Positions 46,290 to 58,825 of a DNA stretch of 64,000 nt are shown in pieces. Origin of the DNA: Rhodosorus marinus (taxonomy: Eukaryota > Rhodophyta > Stylonematophyceae > Stylonematales > Stylonemataceae); contig JAMWBK010000004.1 in assembly GCA_029953675.1 (NCBI GenBank), positions 2,170,001 through 2,234,000 of the forward strand, in the 5' to 3' direction. The position numbers were made by a program, and so were the translations under genes. Below the pieces are notes generated by a model that was given only the letters and a program-made list of their open reading frames with translations, was not told the origin of the DNA and ran no database searches. The first letter of the stretch is position 1. Each line of letters opens with the position of its first letter.

Positions 46290-49200
46290 TCAGTATGCTA
46301 CACCTCGCATTGCCTTTTGGTTCATGTCCAGGCATCGGCGCATGAACCGATCGCTCTCGAGAATGGTTTCGGTATCCAAATGGAGGCGGAACCTATTCCC
46401 GTGAAACAAGAAACGAAAGAGCGGCAGAAGGGCTTTCAGTTAACCTCCAACGATCCACCGTTTCAGTATTCTCTAGTCTTACCGCCAGTAATGCTGAGGA
46501 TTCTCTGGGCGGTTTATTCTCTCCTCGCTGGCGTTCTTTCTTCGTAGTTTTCCATCAATCGCCAGTACATCCTGAATAGGGAAGATACACCATATCGAAG
46601 GACACTCGATGTGCGAGATCAGGGCGGCTTCTGCAAGCCATGGCTCACACGACTGGGGCGCCGACTTGTTCAATTTCAAGATGTTCTTTGAAAGTGGCGA
46701 CAAACAGTGGCACATTCAATCACAAGCGTAAGCTGGTTCACAGTCCCGCTCTTTCGCCGACGGAGAAATACACACCTTCACATAGCGCTCTTTTTGGTTC
46801 GGGTCAAGCTCTTCCTCCCACCAGCCTCGGAAGGTAGTCGTGTCATGAGAACTCAACGTAGCGACCGTCGCATAGGGATACTCCACTGGATCGGAGAACT
46901 CCGAATTATCGCTCTACAGGCACATGAGTAATCAAACGGTGCAATTCAGTATCTTCTAACTGGCAGCCGGTTGATCTGCACAAACGTACCGGCATGCGCT
47001 GAACCCTCAATCCGATGATTGAAGTCTCCTCTATTACGTCCGGTACACAGGCGGGAATCATTCCGAGATCCTCAGCACACACAAGCATGTTGCTTGCGGA
47101 CTTGAGCATCGGAAGCTTCTTCATCCCCTCCTTCCTCCAGAGCTCATCCTGCGTGGTTTCAAGAAGGTTTGTACTGAGCGATTCGAGCGATTCGGCTACT
47201 GCAAATCGGAGTCGCTATTACCTAAATGTACTCACCTGACGATGATAAAAGTATTCCTCATGCAGCTCGTTGAATTGCCGCTTCCACTCATCCGAGAGTT
47301 CTTTGTAGGTTGACTGATTATGAAAAGCAATTCTGGGATGGAACTCGGTTGGGACTTCCTCGTCAACCAGCAGCAGTACGTTGTTCATGAGCAAGAATAA
47401 CCTCTGCTTCAAGAATTCCACCTTTTTCTTCTCGGATGCAGCTGCACTATCGGGCAGCTTCAACTCATCGGCAATCTTTCTCTCAGTATTGTACTCCTCC
47501 TTGAATTTCAATCGGTCTCCCCAAGTTGGCTCGAAGAACCTCTCTCTCACTTGAGCTGCGTTGTTCCCAAACTCCTACAAGCACATATGGAACCAATACG
47601 TACGTTTTGCTGAGACTCAAATGGCCAACGGCTCACGCCTATAGGACCTCTCGGCTAGTGGCACTCACCTGGTGCAGAATTCCATCATGCACGTACGGCG
47701 AGAAATATCTATCCATATCCCACAATCCTCTTTTACTGAGCTCCTCGCGGGTGATAGGTACGCTCTTGTAAAATCGTCCAGAAATTCCTGTAGTGAATCG
47801 TTCGGGTATTTCCCAGATTCTGAAGAACCCTAGGACATGATCAATCCGGTACTAGCCAAAAGCGAATTCGAAAGCCCAGGACTTCAGATCGATGGTACGC
47901 TTACGTCTAGAAGGGCTTGAAAGGGAGAACGAGGAAGTGTACGCTTACCGCATGAAAGTACTTCGAGAGGTTGTTCAGTCGTGATCTCCACCAGGCATAG
48001 TTGTCCTTCGCCATTTCATCCCAATTGTAAGTCGGGAAGTCCCAGTTTTGCCCGTTCCTGTTTTGAGGATGAGCTTGAACCTCAGTGTAATGCAAAGGGA
48101 GGACGTTTTGATGGACCTAAAATAAAATGACTTACTCCGCAAAATAGTCCGGTGGAGCACCCGCACGCATGTGAAGACGGAATAGATGCGGATTGACCCA
48201 GGTATCTGTGCAATAGCGGTTCACGCCTATTGGTAGATCTCCTTTGAAGACAACCTCGTTCACCGCAGCGTATCTTGAGGCTTCCTTCAGCTGTTTGTTT
48301 AGGTGGAACTGCACAAAGTATGCCATCCCTGAAGGTTCACAAGGAAATGATTAGAACCCATGTCAACTTCCGGCTCTGGCCGTGGTGTCATGCTCTCTTG
48401 TACCTATATAGTCAAAATGGAACGTGTCTGGTGCGGCAAGGACTTCCATATCCTTGACCCTGACGGATGAGCGATCTCCCCATCTCTCGTAGTCTGCAGT
48501 TCCGTTAATTTCCATGAAAAGTTTGAAGAGCGCGTAGGGAACGAGCCAGGACTGATTCTCCTTGAAAAAGTCCAGAAATTCTCTTGAGACGAGAAATTCC
48601 GATTTTTTTACGGCATAAATTTTGCGGAGCAACCGAGTCTTCACTGCCATAACCTCTTCGTAGTCAATCTGCGTCAAGGCATTCAACCTGGTTGCAGCCA
48701 TAGCTCAGTTAGCTTCTCGGAAAGCTTGCGAAACTGAACGACAAGCAAAGAGGATAAGTTGAGTTTGCTGCCCCCTCACCTCTCTTTTTCCTTCTTCAAG
48801 TCGTCTTTTACTGAGGCCGGAAGATCCCCGATTGCCTCAATGTTCAGGTACTGCGGATGGAGCGCGAAATTGCTCACGATTGAGTAGGGATAGGAATCCC
48901 GCCAAGAGTTGTACACAGTAGTATCATGAACAGGTAGCAATTGAAGCAGCTGGTATCCTCCTTTCACGCAAAAGTCGACAATTTTCTTCAGATCAACAAA
49001 ATCGCCAACTCCGAGCGACGACTTTGACCTCAGCGAGAACACGGGTACTGATATACCGCAGCCTTTCCAATTGCGAGCGTAGCGGAAGTTGATGCTGCTT
49101 CCAGCAAACACAATAGGCGGTTCTGAGAATAGTTTAAAGCGGCATGCGTCAGTTGATGTCGCCGAACGTCTACCACTAGTGGAGATCCCGATGCGGGTTG

Positions 49201-50109
49201 CGTTTTGCTGCTTACTTGAGCATTTGGAGAGAATCAGCTGCTCCACTTCCGTCAACGCAAAGGTTCTCTCCTCTCCTTCTTCGACTACTATCACATTCTT
49301 CTGGTCTGATTTTTCTCTAATAATCAATCTGTAACTGAAACTCATGCGATTCGGGTGCAGCGGAATCGTCAGGGTCCAGAAGGGTGCGCGGCTATCGGAG
49401 AGCGGAACCGCTTTCGCCTGATTGTTTCCGCCTAGCTCGTCGAGTGAGCCAACGATGCACACTTCGTCTGTGGCCTTTACGCGACCAGCGAATACGTTGA
49501 GGCGAAGGAGCACTGCATCCTTCCCGAGGACCATAGCCTTGTAGTAGGCAGAGGATTCCTCCGCTCGCGTGATAGCCAAACTCTTGCGTTCTTCCCTTCT
49601 AAACACAACATTCCTGAATGCAGATGACGCGAAGATCTCGTGTTCCGGCATCGGGTGTAGACGGAAGTTGTCCTTCAAGATGAAAGTGTTTTCGAGGGTC
49701 CCCAGTTCCATTTCCAGGATCCTCTCTGGTCCTTTCTCCCATGAGATCAGATTACCCTGAGATTCCAGGTACTTGTACCGAAGAGGCTCCCTGACGAAGG
49801 GAACCGTCACAGTGGCTGTCCACAAATCTAGTTTACGGGACAGTGATCAAGGCTGACGGATTAGGGGGTCATCATCGCAAGAGCGAAAAACTACAAACGG
49901 CGGATAACGGCTTAGCGTTCATATCTAAGACCAAGGAACTTACTCGGATGTTCGTACGCCATCTTGACCGCACTGTTGGCGTTGAAATGTCCAAGCTGTG
50001 TGTTTGAACCAGACACCCAGACATCCTGCCCAGGCTTGGCGGAAAACTCCACACAGAACCTTACCGAAACCTCTGCAGGTAAGTTTTCCCCAGATTCTTC
50101 AGATCCCAT
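46290..50109 (-). CDS. DPE2: 4-alpha-glucanotransferase, DPE2 type
   Basis: Cytosolic disproportionating enzyme that moves glucosyl units from maltose to glucans. Eleven exons in exact phase: 50109-49944, 49827-48780, 48687-48404, 48328-48136, 48057-47949, 47851-47669, 47574-47236, 47148-46990, 46913-46776, 46685-46483, 46392-46290, about 974 residues (Arabidopsis DPE2 955). Two N-terminal CBM20 starch-binding domains (FCVEFSAKPGQDVWVSGS; RLNVFAGRVKATDEVCIVG). GH77 catalytic part: VFSLRSKSSLGVGDFVDL, YRIDHVLGFFRIWEIP (nucleophile Asp), VCAEDLGMIP (acid/base Glu), SSHDTTTFRGWWEEE, IECPSIWCIFPIQDVLA. The ~120-residue insertion typical of DPE2 (EFGNNAAQVRERFF onward) is present. No transit peptide is evident, in keeping with starch metabolism in the cytosol. 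Acceptor of exon 10 is AAG, the least certain junction. Confidence 0.95.
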
Positions 50110-52549
50110 TGTCCCCAACGCAAGGAGACTCCAAGAAACAAATCAAAACACTCGAAACGATCCCAACAAGAATCCCTCAACACAGTTCTTCTCGATCACA
50201 AAACCAAATTTCAAGCCGATCTCAGCTGAGGGTAGACCCGTCTTCCTCTTCTCCCTTTGAAGTCAGATCCGCCTAGATGACAAAAAAAACCCGAGACAAC
50301 AGAATTTAATCCATCCTGCCTTCTCTTGACTTTCGAAAAAGCCCTGGATTGTTTATATACATTCAACAAGATACCTAAGCTCTCTGTCCTCACTGATTCC
50401 TCTTCTCCAAATCATCTCACCCCATACTAACCCACCTCTTCCCCGCCCCCTCCCAAAGCGAAGAAGACGCCCCATGTCAACATATAAATAATACCCATCA
50501 CCGCCGAAAATCCCTTTCCGTAAAAAACGAACCGCAAAATGTACCAAAATGGTACCAAAAACAAAGATTCTTGTAGTGCATTTGGCAAAAAAATCTAGTT
50601 CCTTGAGAGGCGCGGTTTTGGTGAAAAATCTATGTACATGGGATGCGGTGTTGGCAAAGAGGACGCCTCTGTGTTCTTGACATATGTGGATGCTCGGCAG
50701 GAACTTGCGCTAAACGATGTGCTTTCTATCTGATGGCTTGTAGGAAATCTACCCTAGTCGATTCACTACTTTGTTCTGGTTGGGTTTTTGCTTGTCAGTT
50801 TCAAATGCTCTAGGGTTTTGGGATGGGTGGGGGGGAGGAAGACGTCCCAGCTTGTTTCGCCTTGACCCACGTGGAATCTGAGCCCCAATCTAGGTCGACA
50901 ACCCGGCAATCGACGGTAGGAGGTTCTTCCGATCCATCCCCGTGCTGACCCGCACGGCCCACCTCAAAGTGTACGGACCAAAACAGGACATACATCAGAG
51001 ACTGAAAGCATAAGATCAAGCGGGCTATTCAGACCCAATCCATTGTCATTCTATTCGTTGCTCGTTCGGTCATGGGCCACATGTTTCTCCTACTTTATGT
51101 CACTGAAAAGTCCAAAAGCTGACCGCGCCCATCCTTTCGTCATATCATCAGCACGGGCACACCGCTCTGAACAACCGAATTTCGATGACGTTTCAGTATA
51201 TAATATTTTAATAGTTTCTGGAACGATATACTTTGGATGTCTTCCCAACGGCTCACCTAAAATGACTGCATTCAGTCAAAAGGTTTGTTTAATATCCTAA
51301 AAATTGTACAGACCCCGTGTTAGCGGTTTAATGGAGTTCCACGTCAATCACATCCTGGAAATACCTGCCTGGTAGGAAAGGACGCAGAAACTCAAGAGAA
51401 ATGAGCTAATTATTTGCGTTATTAAGTTTTATTCGCTACCGTTAGGAGTACTAATCGCAGCCCCCCTTGGCGACTATTGAAAGTTCTAGAGCCATTTTAG
51501 TCAAAAATAGAATAGTATTCGCCTAAAGTTCCGTATCTATTTGATTAAATACTATTTTTGTATTTCTATTTTCTAAATAAGGATTATGCTTCTCTAGATC
51601 ACCTTAAGCCAATCTAAACGCCTCTTCCCCGTTCTCCAATTACGCAGATAATCTTGGGAACAAAATCCCGATTTGGACCTTTTTCTGAATATATTTGGAT
51701 ATGATTCCGAAAATATCTGGACGGCTCATTTATATTTATAAAATATAGCACCTGGATTGAAAATAACAGAAAATTTTGTCACGCACACATGATTGATATA
51801 TTGACTGATATTGATTGTTTGCTGTGCGGAATGGGTGTAGGGAACAACCTTCCCTGGGGAGGGGGGGAGGAAATTCTTTACCGGATGTTGACTATTTGCT
51901 TTACTGAATGCTTCATAGTTAGACGAAACGTTTCAGAAGAAATCCATAGGTGATGCCCGAAATGGCCTTTATGTGCGAAAACTGTGCGTAGTTTTGGGCT
52001 ACTCCATCTCATGTCTGGATCATCTGTGAACTTGCAATCAGGTCGATGGTAAGACTCGATCCGAGTCTTGAAATACGGTTTGTCCGCTTTTACTGAAGCT
52101 CCGGTCCAAAGCCCGAGTCAGCTGGACGAGTAGACACCTGAGTACCCTGAAGCACCAATTCGGGAAAACAACAAACAGTTTACTTTACTAGCCGCGAAAT
52201 CTCTCGAGTTGAGGTCTATAGGAATGAACGCGGAAACAGTTTCTCCGTCTGAAGCGATTCGTGTAGCCAGGATCGTCACGCCAGAGAGCACATTACAAAG
52301 CAGGCTCTTCCCAATCGACTGAGCTCTTCCATCTCTGAGCGGAACTGTGACACCACTTCGATCCTGGGCAGCCAGTTCTGCCCATGAACCGTAGAAAACT
52401 GATCAAAACTCACGAAGCCCAAACCTTAACACCCAAAGTGATACGGAGAGAGGCTAGAAAAACGGCAGGCGCACACCTCCTTCCAGCGACGCCGAGCTTG
52501 CCTCCAAACAAGTCAGCTCACAGAAAGATATATATATATAGGCATTTGT
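50110..52549. other. Long intergenic region
   Basis: About 2.4 kb with no recognised gene. AT-rich at 51420-51790; a G-run tract sits near 51857-51870; a short (TA) run lies at 52531-52541. Confidence 0.45.
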
Positions 52550-53782
52550 CTACAATTCCTTGGGTCTAAAGGATTTCATCTGAAATAGAACCATTCTCTC
52601 CCTCTCCCTTTCAGTTGACTTCCTTGACTTCTTCTTCTCCAAGTCATATGTCCAGACGTCGGCATTCTCTGCCTTCACGCCTTCTGATATGTCCATAAAC
52701 ACAATCTTCGCCGGCTTTCGTAGCATGGGCTTCGGTTCTTGGAGGAGAATGTCACTATTGACAGACATCTGGAAAACATCGAGATTGGTAGGGCGTGTTC
52801 AGTTCTCAAGTTCACAAGGACCGCTTCTCCGGTGCAGGAGATCAGTTCTTCGCTGTGTGTTTAAAAAGGGATAGTGCACGTACTTCTAAGATCTTCTCTG
52901 CGCCCCTCTTCAGACCGGCCACTGTTCTCTGCCGCTCGAGTTTGCGGAACAAGGTCGGGGCAACTTTCTTGATCTCGCCTCGCTCAGTTTCGCCTTCCAG
53001 TGGATTATGAAACGCGTAGTTCGGATCCATAGCTTGCGTGAGCTCTGTCCGCGGCTTTGGTACAAAAGGCGGTGGTTGCTTGAGTGCTTCAAAAGCCCTT
53101 TCCACCTCGGCAATGCCCTCTGGAATTGTGTGGAGCTGAGAACGACAGTATCACGATTAGACGACAAGTTAGAAAACTTCCAAAGCTATGTATAAGAGAG
53201 TCGCTCCTGAAAGCCTACTTTTCCGACGAGCAGCTTTTCCAGGCGTGAGAACTCAGTGTACATGAACTCATCCTCTTCCTTTGGCGCTTCTTTGGCTTTT
53301 CCGCCGTCCTCAACAGCTTCAATTTTAACCTTCTTCGCCATACTAGTATTTTTGGCCGCTTGTCTTTCACCCGCTCCGACTTCCTCCGCTTCTACAATAT
53401 CGTCCGAACTCTTTTCCGATTTTTCAGTTCCTGTATCTGGTACCGCAGAAAGCTTATCTTCTCCATCCTTCGTGTCCGACTTCTTCACAATATTCCACAA
53501 GTACGGTCTTTCAACACAAGACCTTATCGCCTTCTCCACGTACGCCAACTTGATCATCCCGCGGATGTTGGGAACCGGACAATGCGAGATCTCGGCGAGA
53601 TAGTCTGGAGAATACTTCTCGGGATTGGAAAAATGTAGCCTCAAAAGCTCCTTACGATCCTCTCTCGTTATATAACCAACCAGCCTACCCGCTCGACCCG
53701 CCCACTCCGTGTGAACATGCCGAAAAGACCCGCCGGACCAAACAACATCTCCCCGAGCCCTAAAAATGCGCCCAACGATCAT
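52550..53782 (-). CDS. Hypothetical basic protein, possibly mitochondrial (neugrin-like N-terminus)
   Basis: Three exons in exact phase: 53782-53219, 53135-52884, 52768-52550, 344 residues. The N-terminus (MIVGRIFRARGDVVW) is basic and could be a presequence. A helical block, TREDRKELLRLHFSNPEKYS then YLAEISHCPVPNIRGMI, recalls the neugrin/Rrg9-type helix-turn-helix found in mitochondrial ribosome-associated proteins. A charged, Lys/Glu-rich low-complexity linker follows. The C-terminal exons carry TIPEGIAEVERAFEAL and VAPTLFRKLERQR. Exon phases and length support a real gene; the functional suggestion is weak. Confidence 0.6.
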
Positions 53783-54149
53783 CCTACCTTGTCGTCAGAT
53801 CCGCATGAATATCTTCTACCGTCACTGATCCATGCTCTGATCCAAACTAACAAACAAAAAGATACCTCTAATAACCTAAAGCCATAGTCGTAATCCTCCT
53901 CTATCCCTCCCAACGCCTTTCCAACCGTCTCATCGCCTCAAGCCTTTTGTGCGTTCCCAACTAATTCTCGAAAAGTTGATGGCCTGGTGCGTTGTCCCAT
54001 TTCCTCAGTGTGTCCCAGATTAGAATGTCCCATAAGTTCGTACAAAAACGATCGATCGACGAGTACATTTTTTTTGCTCGACTTGCTTAGGGGGTTCTGA
54101 GTCCATAGTTAAGGTCCCAACAAGTTAAGTTGTAAGTAGAGGAAACACT
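53783..54149. other. Intergenic region
   Basis: No gene seen between the hypothetical gene start and the retroelement fragment. GATCGATCGA occurs near 54048. Confidence 0.4.
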
Positions 54150-54159
54150 TCTGTATTCA

Positions 54160-54450
54160 GTGTCAAGCTTGGCGCGGACGATCAATTCTCCGCAGACAAT
54201 CAGCGCCCCAATCGTCACCTGCCATCAATGCGCCGTCAGCAAGCCGCAGTCCAGAGAAATCCTACATCGTCGACTAGGGCATCTTGGAGAAGAGGCTCTG
54301 GACGTTCTAGCCAGCGGAGGGATTGTCGATGTCGAGGAAATTTGACATCGAACACAGTGCGAAGATTGTAGAAAGGCGAAGATAACGGCAGGCCCAGTAG
54401 GGATGATCCCAAACGGCTTTCCAGGCCAACAGATGTCGAGCCTTTTGTGG
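54160..54450 (+). mobile_element. Degenerate Copia-type retrotransposon fragment (gag-pre-integrase)
   Basis: The plus strand codes EILHRRLGHLGEEALDVLASG, matching the H-x-R-L-G-H of the Ty1/copia gag-pre-integrase domain. The same frame then meets a TGA stop at about 54344 and continues QCEDCRKAKITAG, the expected C-x-x-C partner of the zinc-binding motif. Downstream sequence soon loses the frame. No LTRs, reverse transcriptase or integrase core was found, so only a broken piece of an element remains. Confidence 0.6.
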
Positions 54451-54889
54451 TCGGCAGCGTTGTGTTCATCCCAATAAGAACGAGTGCCCGTACGCTGATG
54501 CGATGCTACATTCTGCGTTTCGCGACTCGGCATTGTCATATCGGTTTGTTCCATTCATCATCGAGTACTTTGGCAGTTGATAGTGTAGGGTTCTCGTTGG
54601 CATCGTGTTCTCTTTCGTTGCGACCCTGGGCGTCTTGATGCGGAGCTGTCTCTTTTGACGCTGTGGGGTTCAAACTCTGCTTTGCTGTTGGACGCGCGTC
54701 ACGAGCATCTTGTTTCCCGCTTCTCAGATTAGTTACGCTCTGAATCAACTTAAGAAGAAGAGGTATGCAGTGGCAGAGGTAGAAGCATAGGCAAAGCTGG
54801 TAGTTTGAGGATGTGACCATTGACCCGGTTGAAGCCTCCTAGTCTTTCATAGTTTGGCCTCATCGCCCTAGGGAGATTTGTTTGCTGAT

Positions 54890-55576
54890 ATGGCGGAGAA
54901 CTATGACCACGACGAGCTTACGCAGGACTTGAAATTGACACCAGCGTTCACTGGTGAGGAAGAGTTTTGGGTTGTCTTTTTGACAATGGAAGGATCAACA
55001 AACGACTTCTTTCTTTGTTAAAAGGAGTGGGTGTATTGGTAGGCGGAGACGGATCAGACGAGATTGACGCCGTTGTAGGTCTTATGCCGGTCTTCCTAGA
55101 GCTCTTGAGAGCACTGCGTGAAGATATCGCACGTCCTTGCTGTGTGATCCGTATCCTCCTTCCAATACCTTCCCGTGAGGCCAGGTAGTTAGTTCCGCGC
55201 TATGGGCTCATGCGAAAGATTCCATCCCTTCAGCGCAGGCGAGAAACAACGAGGGCCTCACCGAAGCGCTGGGATCTTTCGCATGTGGGGAATGGCCTGC
55301 GTTGGGTTAACTCCCAGTGCGTAGCCCCGAGAGGGGCGATAGCTCAATACTGCGAACGCAAGTCCTTCTGTGGTTGAGTTCTGCAAATGCACGAGTATTG
55401 AGTGTGTAGAACCCATACTTGATGCAAAGGGAGAGTCAAAATCTTCATTTGATGTGCGCTCGGCTTCTGGAAAGCGCTGGGCCCTCAATCTGGGAATGTC
55501 GTCCGTCTCGATTTTGCCGCTCTCTGGCCTTACTATCAAACGCTCAAAAAACAAAACCAGTCCAGATCATTTTTAA
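54890..55576 (+). CDS. Unknown multi-exon gene
   Basis: The first two exons fit in phase: 54890-54953 and 55025-55184 (71-nt intron), coding MAENYDHDELTQDLKLTPAF then VGVLVGGDGSDEIDAVV, PVFLELLRALREDIARPCC and LLPIPSREA. A third exon must follow the GTAGTT donor at 55185, and an open segment at about 55348-55576 codes VVEFCKCTSIECVEPILDAK and SSVSILPLSGLTIKRS before a stop. The joins between 55185 and 55348 could not be settled. No family recognised. Regular splice signals and lack of stops favour a real gene of ~150-170 residues. Confidence 0.45.
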
Positions 55577-55853
55577 TTCCAATCGAAAGGCCAGTGAGCT
55601 CGGTCGGCCTCCCATTGAATACTTCCATTACGTATTTGCAAACCGCGAGGATCCTTTGCATACGTCACCTTTCCAGATTCAATCCAATCTCCCTCCCCCT
55701 GTACTTCCCGAGAGTAGAGGTGTATACACCTGCTGAAAAACCAATGCGCACCCTCACGCAAATCTAATCTCCAAAGATGCCTCGAACAAAGACGCAGGCC
55801 CTCCTCAATGTTTACTAGAGGAGTTGCTTCGTCGCCGCTGGCCTACGATGATA

Positions 55854-56271
55854 TTAAGGTTCCTTCCAAGGTCCTTCATCATCTTCTTCAGGAGTTTCGT
55901 CTATTATCTGGGGGAAACGAGTTCTCGTAAGCCCAGACGCCGAGAAACTAGGGTTATGCCGATCTTACTCTTTTCACTTCATTCCATTTCTTCTCCCCGT
56001 ACTCTTTCACTATTGCCTCCTTGTACGCCGTTTTTGCAATCTTGACAATTGAGGGAGAGTCACGCTTGCCCACCAGCTGTTTGATATAATAGTCAGCCAA
56101 AACCCTGCTGTCTCCAATCGAAGCGCCGACGAGAGCTGCAGCTCGTAACTTAACAACAGTAGGCCGCGACTGATCCCAGTGACGATCCCAAATCACTACG
56201 GACGTCAAACGGCGATGGGCGAGCTGCCGCGAGGCACTGTGCTTTACCACAAGAGCTCCGAAATAATTCAT
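55854..56271 (-). CDS. Small basic protein of unknown function with acidic C-terminus
   Basis: Two exons in phase, 56271-55969 and 55907-55854, 118 residues. The N-terminus (MNYFGALVVKHSASRQLAHR) is basic and mildly hydrophobic, like a mitochondrial presequence. The centre is helical (KLRAAALVGASIGDSRVLAD; SIVKIAKTAYKEAIVKEYG) and the second exon adds an acidic tail (IIDETPEEDDEGPWKEP). The 61-nt intron has GTAAGA and CAG borders. No family recognised. Confidence 0.55.
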
Positions 56272-56525
56272 AGCACTCCGTTCCGATACTCGAGATCAAA
56301 GAACTTCAACACTATCAGCGGGTACGCTTTCCATAGGCTTTCCTCCAAGGATTCTTGCCTTTTAGAACGAATCCGACTACGGTCCGATAGCTGTCCGGTT
56401 TCCCAATCCGACAAAAATCCTCCAAGTCATCGGAGTCCGCTTGCACTCTGTAGCCCCCTTCTCGGCAGGCTTAAATAAGATGCGTGCTGTTTCAACAGGG
56501 GCTCTTCTGTGCGCTCCGTTTTCCA

Positions 56526-56564
56526 CTATGCAGCCTTTGGTGAAGATGACCAAAGGCTGCATAG
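56526..56564. repeat. Perfect 15-bp hairpin
   Basis: CTATGCAGCCTTTGG (56526-56540), a 9-nt loop, then its exact reverse complement (56550-56564). It sits ~190 bp past the SIRT1-like gene's stop and upstream of the small basic-protein gene. It could act as a processing or termination structure, or be a remnant of a small inverted-repeat element. Confidence 0.8.
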
Positions 56565-56755
56565 CCCCTAGTCTCTAATCAGTTTAGCAAACTCTTTCCT
56601 TCAAGCTCTTCATTAACCAATTATGCATTTTAATAGATACTGTATATAGTCAAACAATGATCAAAAGTGTTACATACATAATACAACCGTTCTCGATCCA
56701 CGAGATACACCACACAAAACCAGGCCAACTTCCCCCTCCAAGCCACCAACTGCGC

Positions 56756-58825
56756 CTATTCCACTGTCGCTTCCTCCTCTTCATTAGCTGCTTTCACCTG
56801 ACCGCCATCCTTTCCTGACTTTTGCATACCCCCGAAAACAAACCTGTACATGAACGACTCATTCTTCAGTTTTGAGTAGAGTGAAAGCGTTCCGAATGAG
56901 GGCCGTTCAAAACGTTAAACACTTACCTATTAGTTCCTTCTCGACTGAAAATTTCAGATTCATCCCTTTCAGTAACTTGACTGCTATCATCCAGTCTGTC
57001 CATCAGCGCCTTAACCACCTCGTCACAATTCCCGAGCAGCTCAACATCGAACCTGCACGCACATCCGCAGGTTAGATTACGCCAAAGCCTCCCAGCCAAG
57101 CCTAACTACTCACCTCTGACTTGACGATCCAACCACTTCTCTATTGATCAGGATACGCGGAACCTTTGTGTCCAGTAGTGAGGGTAGCCTCGCCACAGGA
57201 GCCACCTTGAGACTAGTTCCCATCACAATCATCAGGTCAGCGTTCTCAATATCTGCATTCACATTGTCAAAGAAAGCGTTGACAAGCTTCTCCCCGAAGA
57301 ACACAATGTCGGGTTTCAAAATCGGCTTCTCTTCTCCCTGCTCGACAGGCCTATCGCGGCACACATTGCAAACGGGAATTCTCTCTGCTAGGACCTCCTC
57401 CCTTATTGACTCGCCAGGTACTTGGTTCTGACAACGTCTGTAAATTGCGAAGGCAAAGGCCGAACAAAAATCAGATCCATATTCTCAAGCCCTTGCGAGA
57501 GTGCGGTATCTCCTTACCTGCACGTGGCGGTTGCAAAAGAACCATGACAGTGGATAACTCTTTCTATGCCGGACATCTTCTCTAGTCCGTCGATATTCTG
57601 AGTGTAGTTGCGCAGAAGCTGCCCTTTCGTTTCAATCTTGCGCACAAAACGGTGAGCAAGTGAAGGTACAACGTTTCCCCCTGAAATATTGCACACATTT
57701 CTGTCAGAACGGAGTGTTTTCGCAACGCAAGAAATAAAACCGCTTACCAGGGAAAATATCCTTGGCCAGCGTAAAAAACGGGTTGGGGTTGAACTTGAAG
57801 AAGTTAATATCAAACAGTGCTTGCGGTTCTTCCAACCCGAAACGATCGCGGACGGTGTCGTACAACCCTCCAGGTGATCTAAAATCCGGAATTCCGCAAC
57901 TGACACTAACTCCAGCCCCAGTCAAAACCAGGATCTTTTTGCTCTTCTGAATCAAGTCAACCACACTACTAAAGTTCTGTACTTCGACAACAAGCTCTCG
58001 CTCCGGTACAAAACTCTTGCCTCCCCTAGCTCTGTCGTACGCAACCAGTGCTCTGCACAGTGCACCAAGTGACAATTGTCCGGACGCGCTGAGTGAGGTC
58101 AGCAGCTCGGAGTCCACGTCATGCTTCTTCAGAAAGTCGTTCAAGCTGAAAAGCTTGCCGTCCTTGCTCTGACTAATTTCAGCTTGCATTTTCTCCATGA
58201 CCACTTCGACTTCTTCCTCAAACGAGCTGTAGGATGAGCTATCATCATCATCTTCTTCTTGTTCATCGGGCTCTTCCCCACCTCTTTGCTCTTCTGCAAT
58301 CTCAGCCTCCTCTCCAGTACCATTCTCCTCTCCAGTACCATTCTCCTCTCCAGTCCCATGATCGTCACCCCTTCCCTCCACCAATACAAACTCATGCCGC
58401 AGTGCGTACTCGTCCGGTTCCTCTTCATCGGCTTCCGGCAGAAGCTGTTGACCATGCGCACCACTTTCGACTGGAAGGTGGTTAAGTTCTTCGCCACTGA
58501 GCTTGTGAGCTTCGCTCAGTGATTCCTCGTCTAGAATTCCTGCTTCGACCTCGTCATCTAATCTCGACTGTTTTGGTGATGAAGTAACCTCATCGGACTC
58601 TTCGAGCGGTCTCTTACTAGAAAGTTTTCCGCTGAAACTCAAGGTAACTTGGTTGGTGTCGGAAACCACGGACTGCTTCGTTTCCTTCTCGGCGGTCCAG
58701 GATTCTGGGGAAACCAAAAGCACGGACGGGCTTTCCTTATCCCCATTATGCGTCCACAAATTTAAGGTACCTTCCCCTCCGCTCTCTTGGAGCGTCTGCT
58801 CCAGAGTTTCGTTCGACATGCCCAT
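56756..58825 (-). CDS. SIR2-family NAD-dependent deacetylase, SIRT1-like
   Basis: Removes acyl groups from lysines using NAD+, probably in the nucleus. Five exons in exact phase: 58825-57748, 57680-57518, 57437-57114, 57052-56927, 56843-56756, about 592 residues. A long acidic N-terminal region (~1-240) contains a short repeat (GTGEEN three times). Catalytic core from ~300: [17 protein letters not shown] (NAD site), [17 protein letters not shown] with the catalytic His, zinc ligands CRRC (the second at the exon 2/3 junction) and [13 protein letters not shown], and [11 protein letters not shown]. The spacing and the [10 protein letters not shown] block fit class I sirtuins (SIRT1/Sir2). A second ATG lies two codons in; the open frame upstream of 58825 has no ATG. 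Confidence 0.92.
58308..58357. repeat. 18-bp coding minisatellite in the sirtuin gene
   Basis: Nearly three tandem copies of an 18-bp unit (CCATTCTCCTCTCCAGTA on the plus strand). It codes Gly-Thr-Gly-Glu-Glu-Asn repeats in the acidic N-terminal region. The unit length keeps the frame. Confidence 0.9.

Noticed and set aside
51480-51560. AATAGTATT / AATACTATT inverted pair in AT-rich sequence
   Set aside because: Arms are short and low-complexity, so chance pairing is likely.
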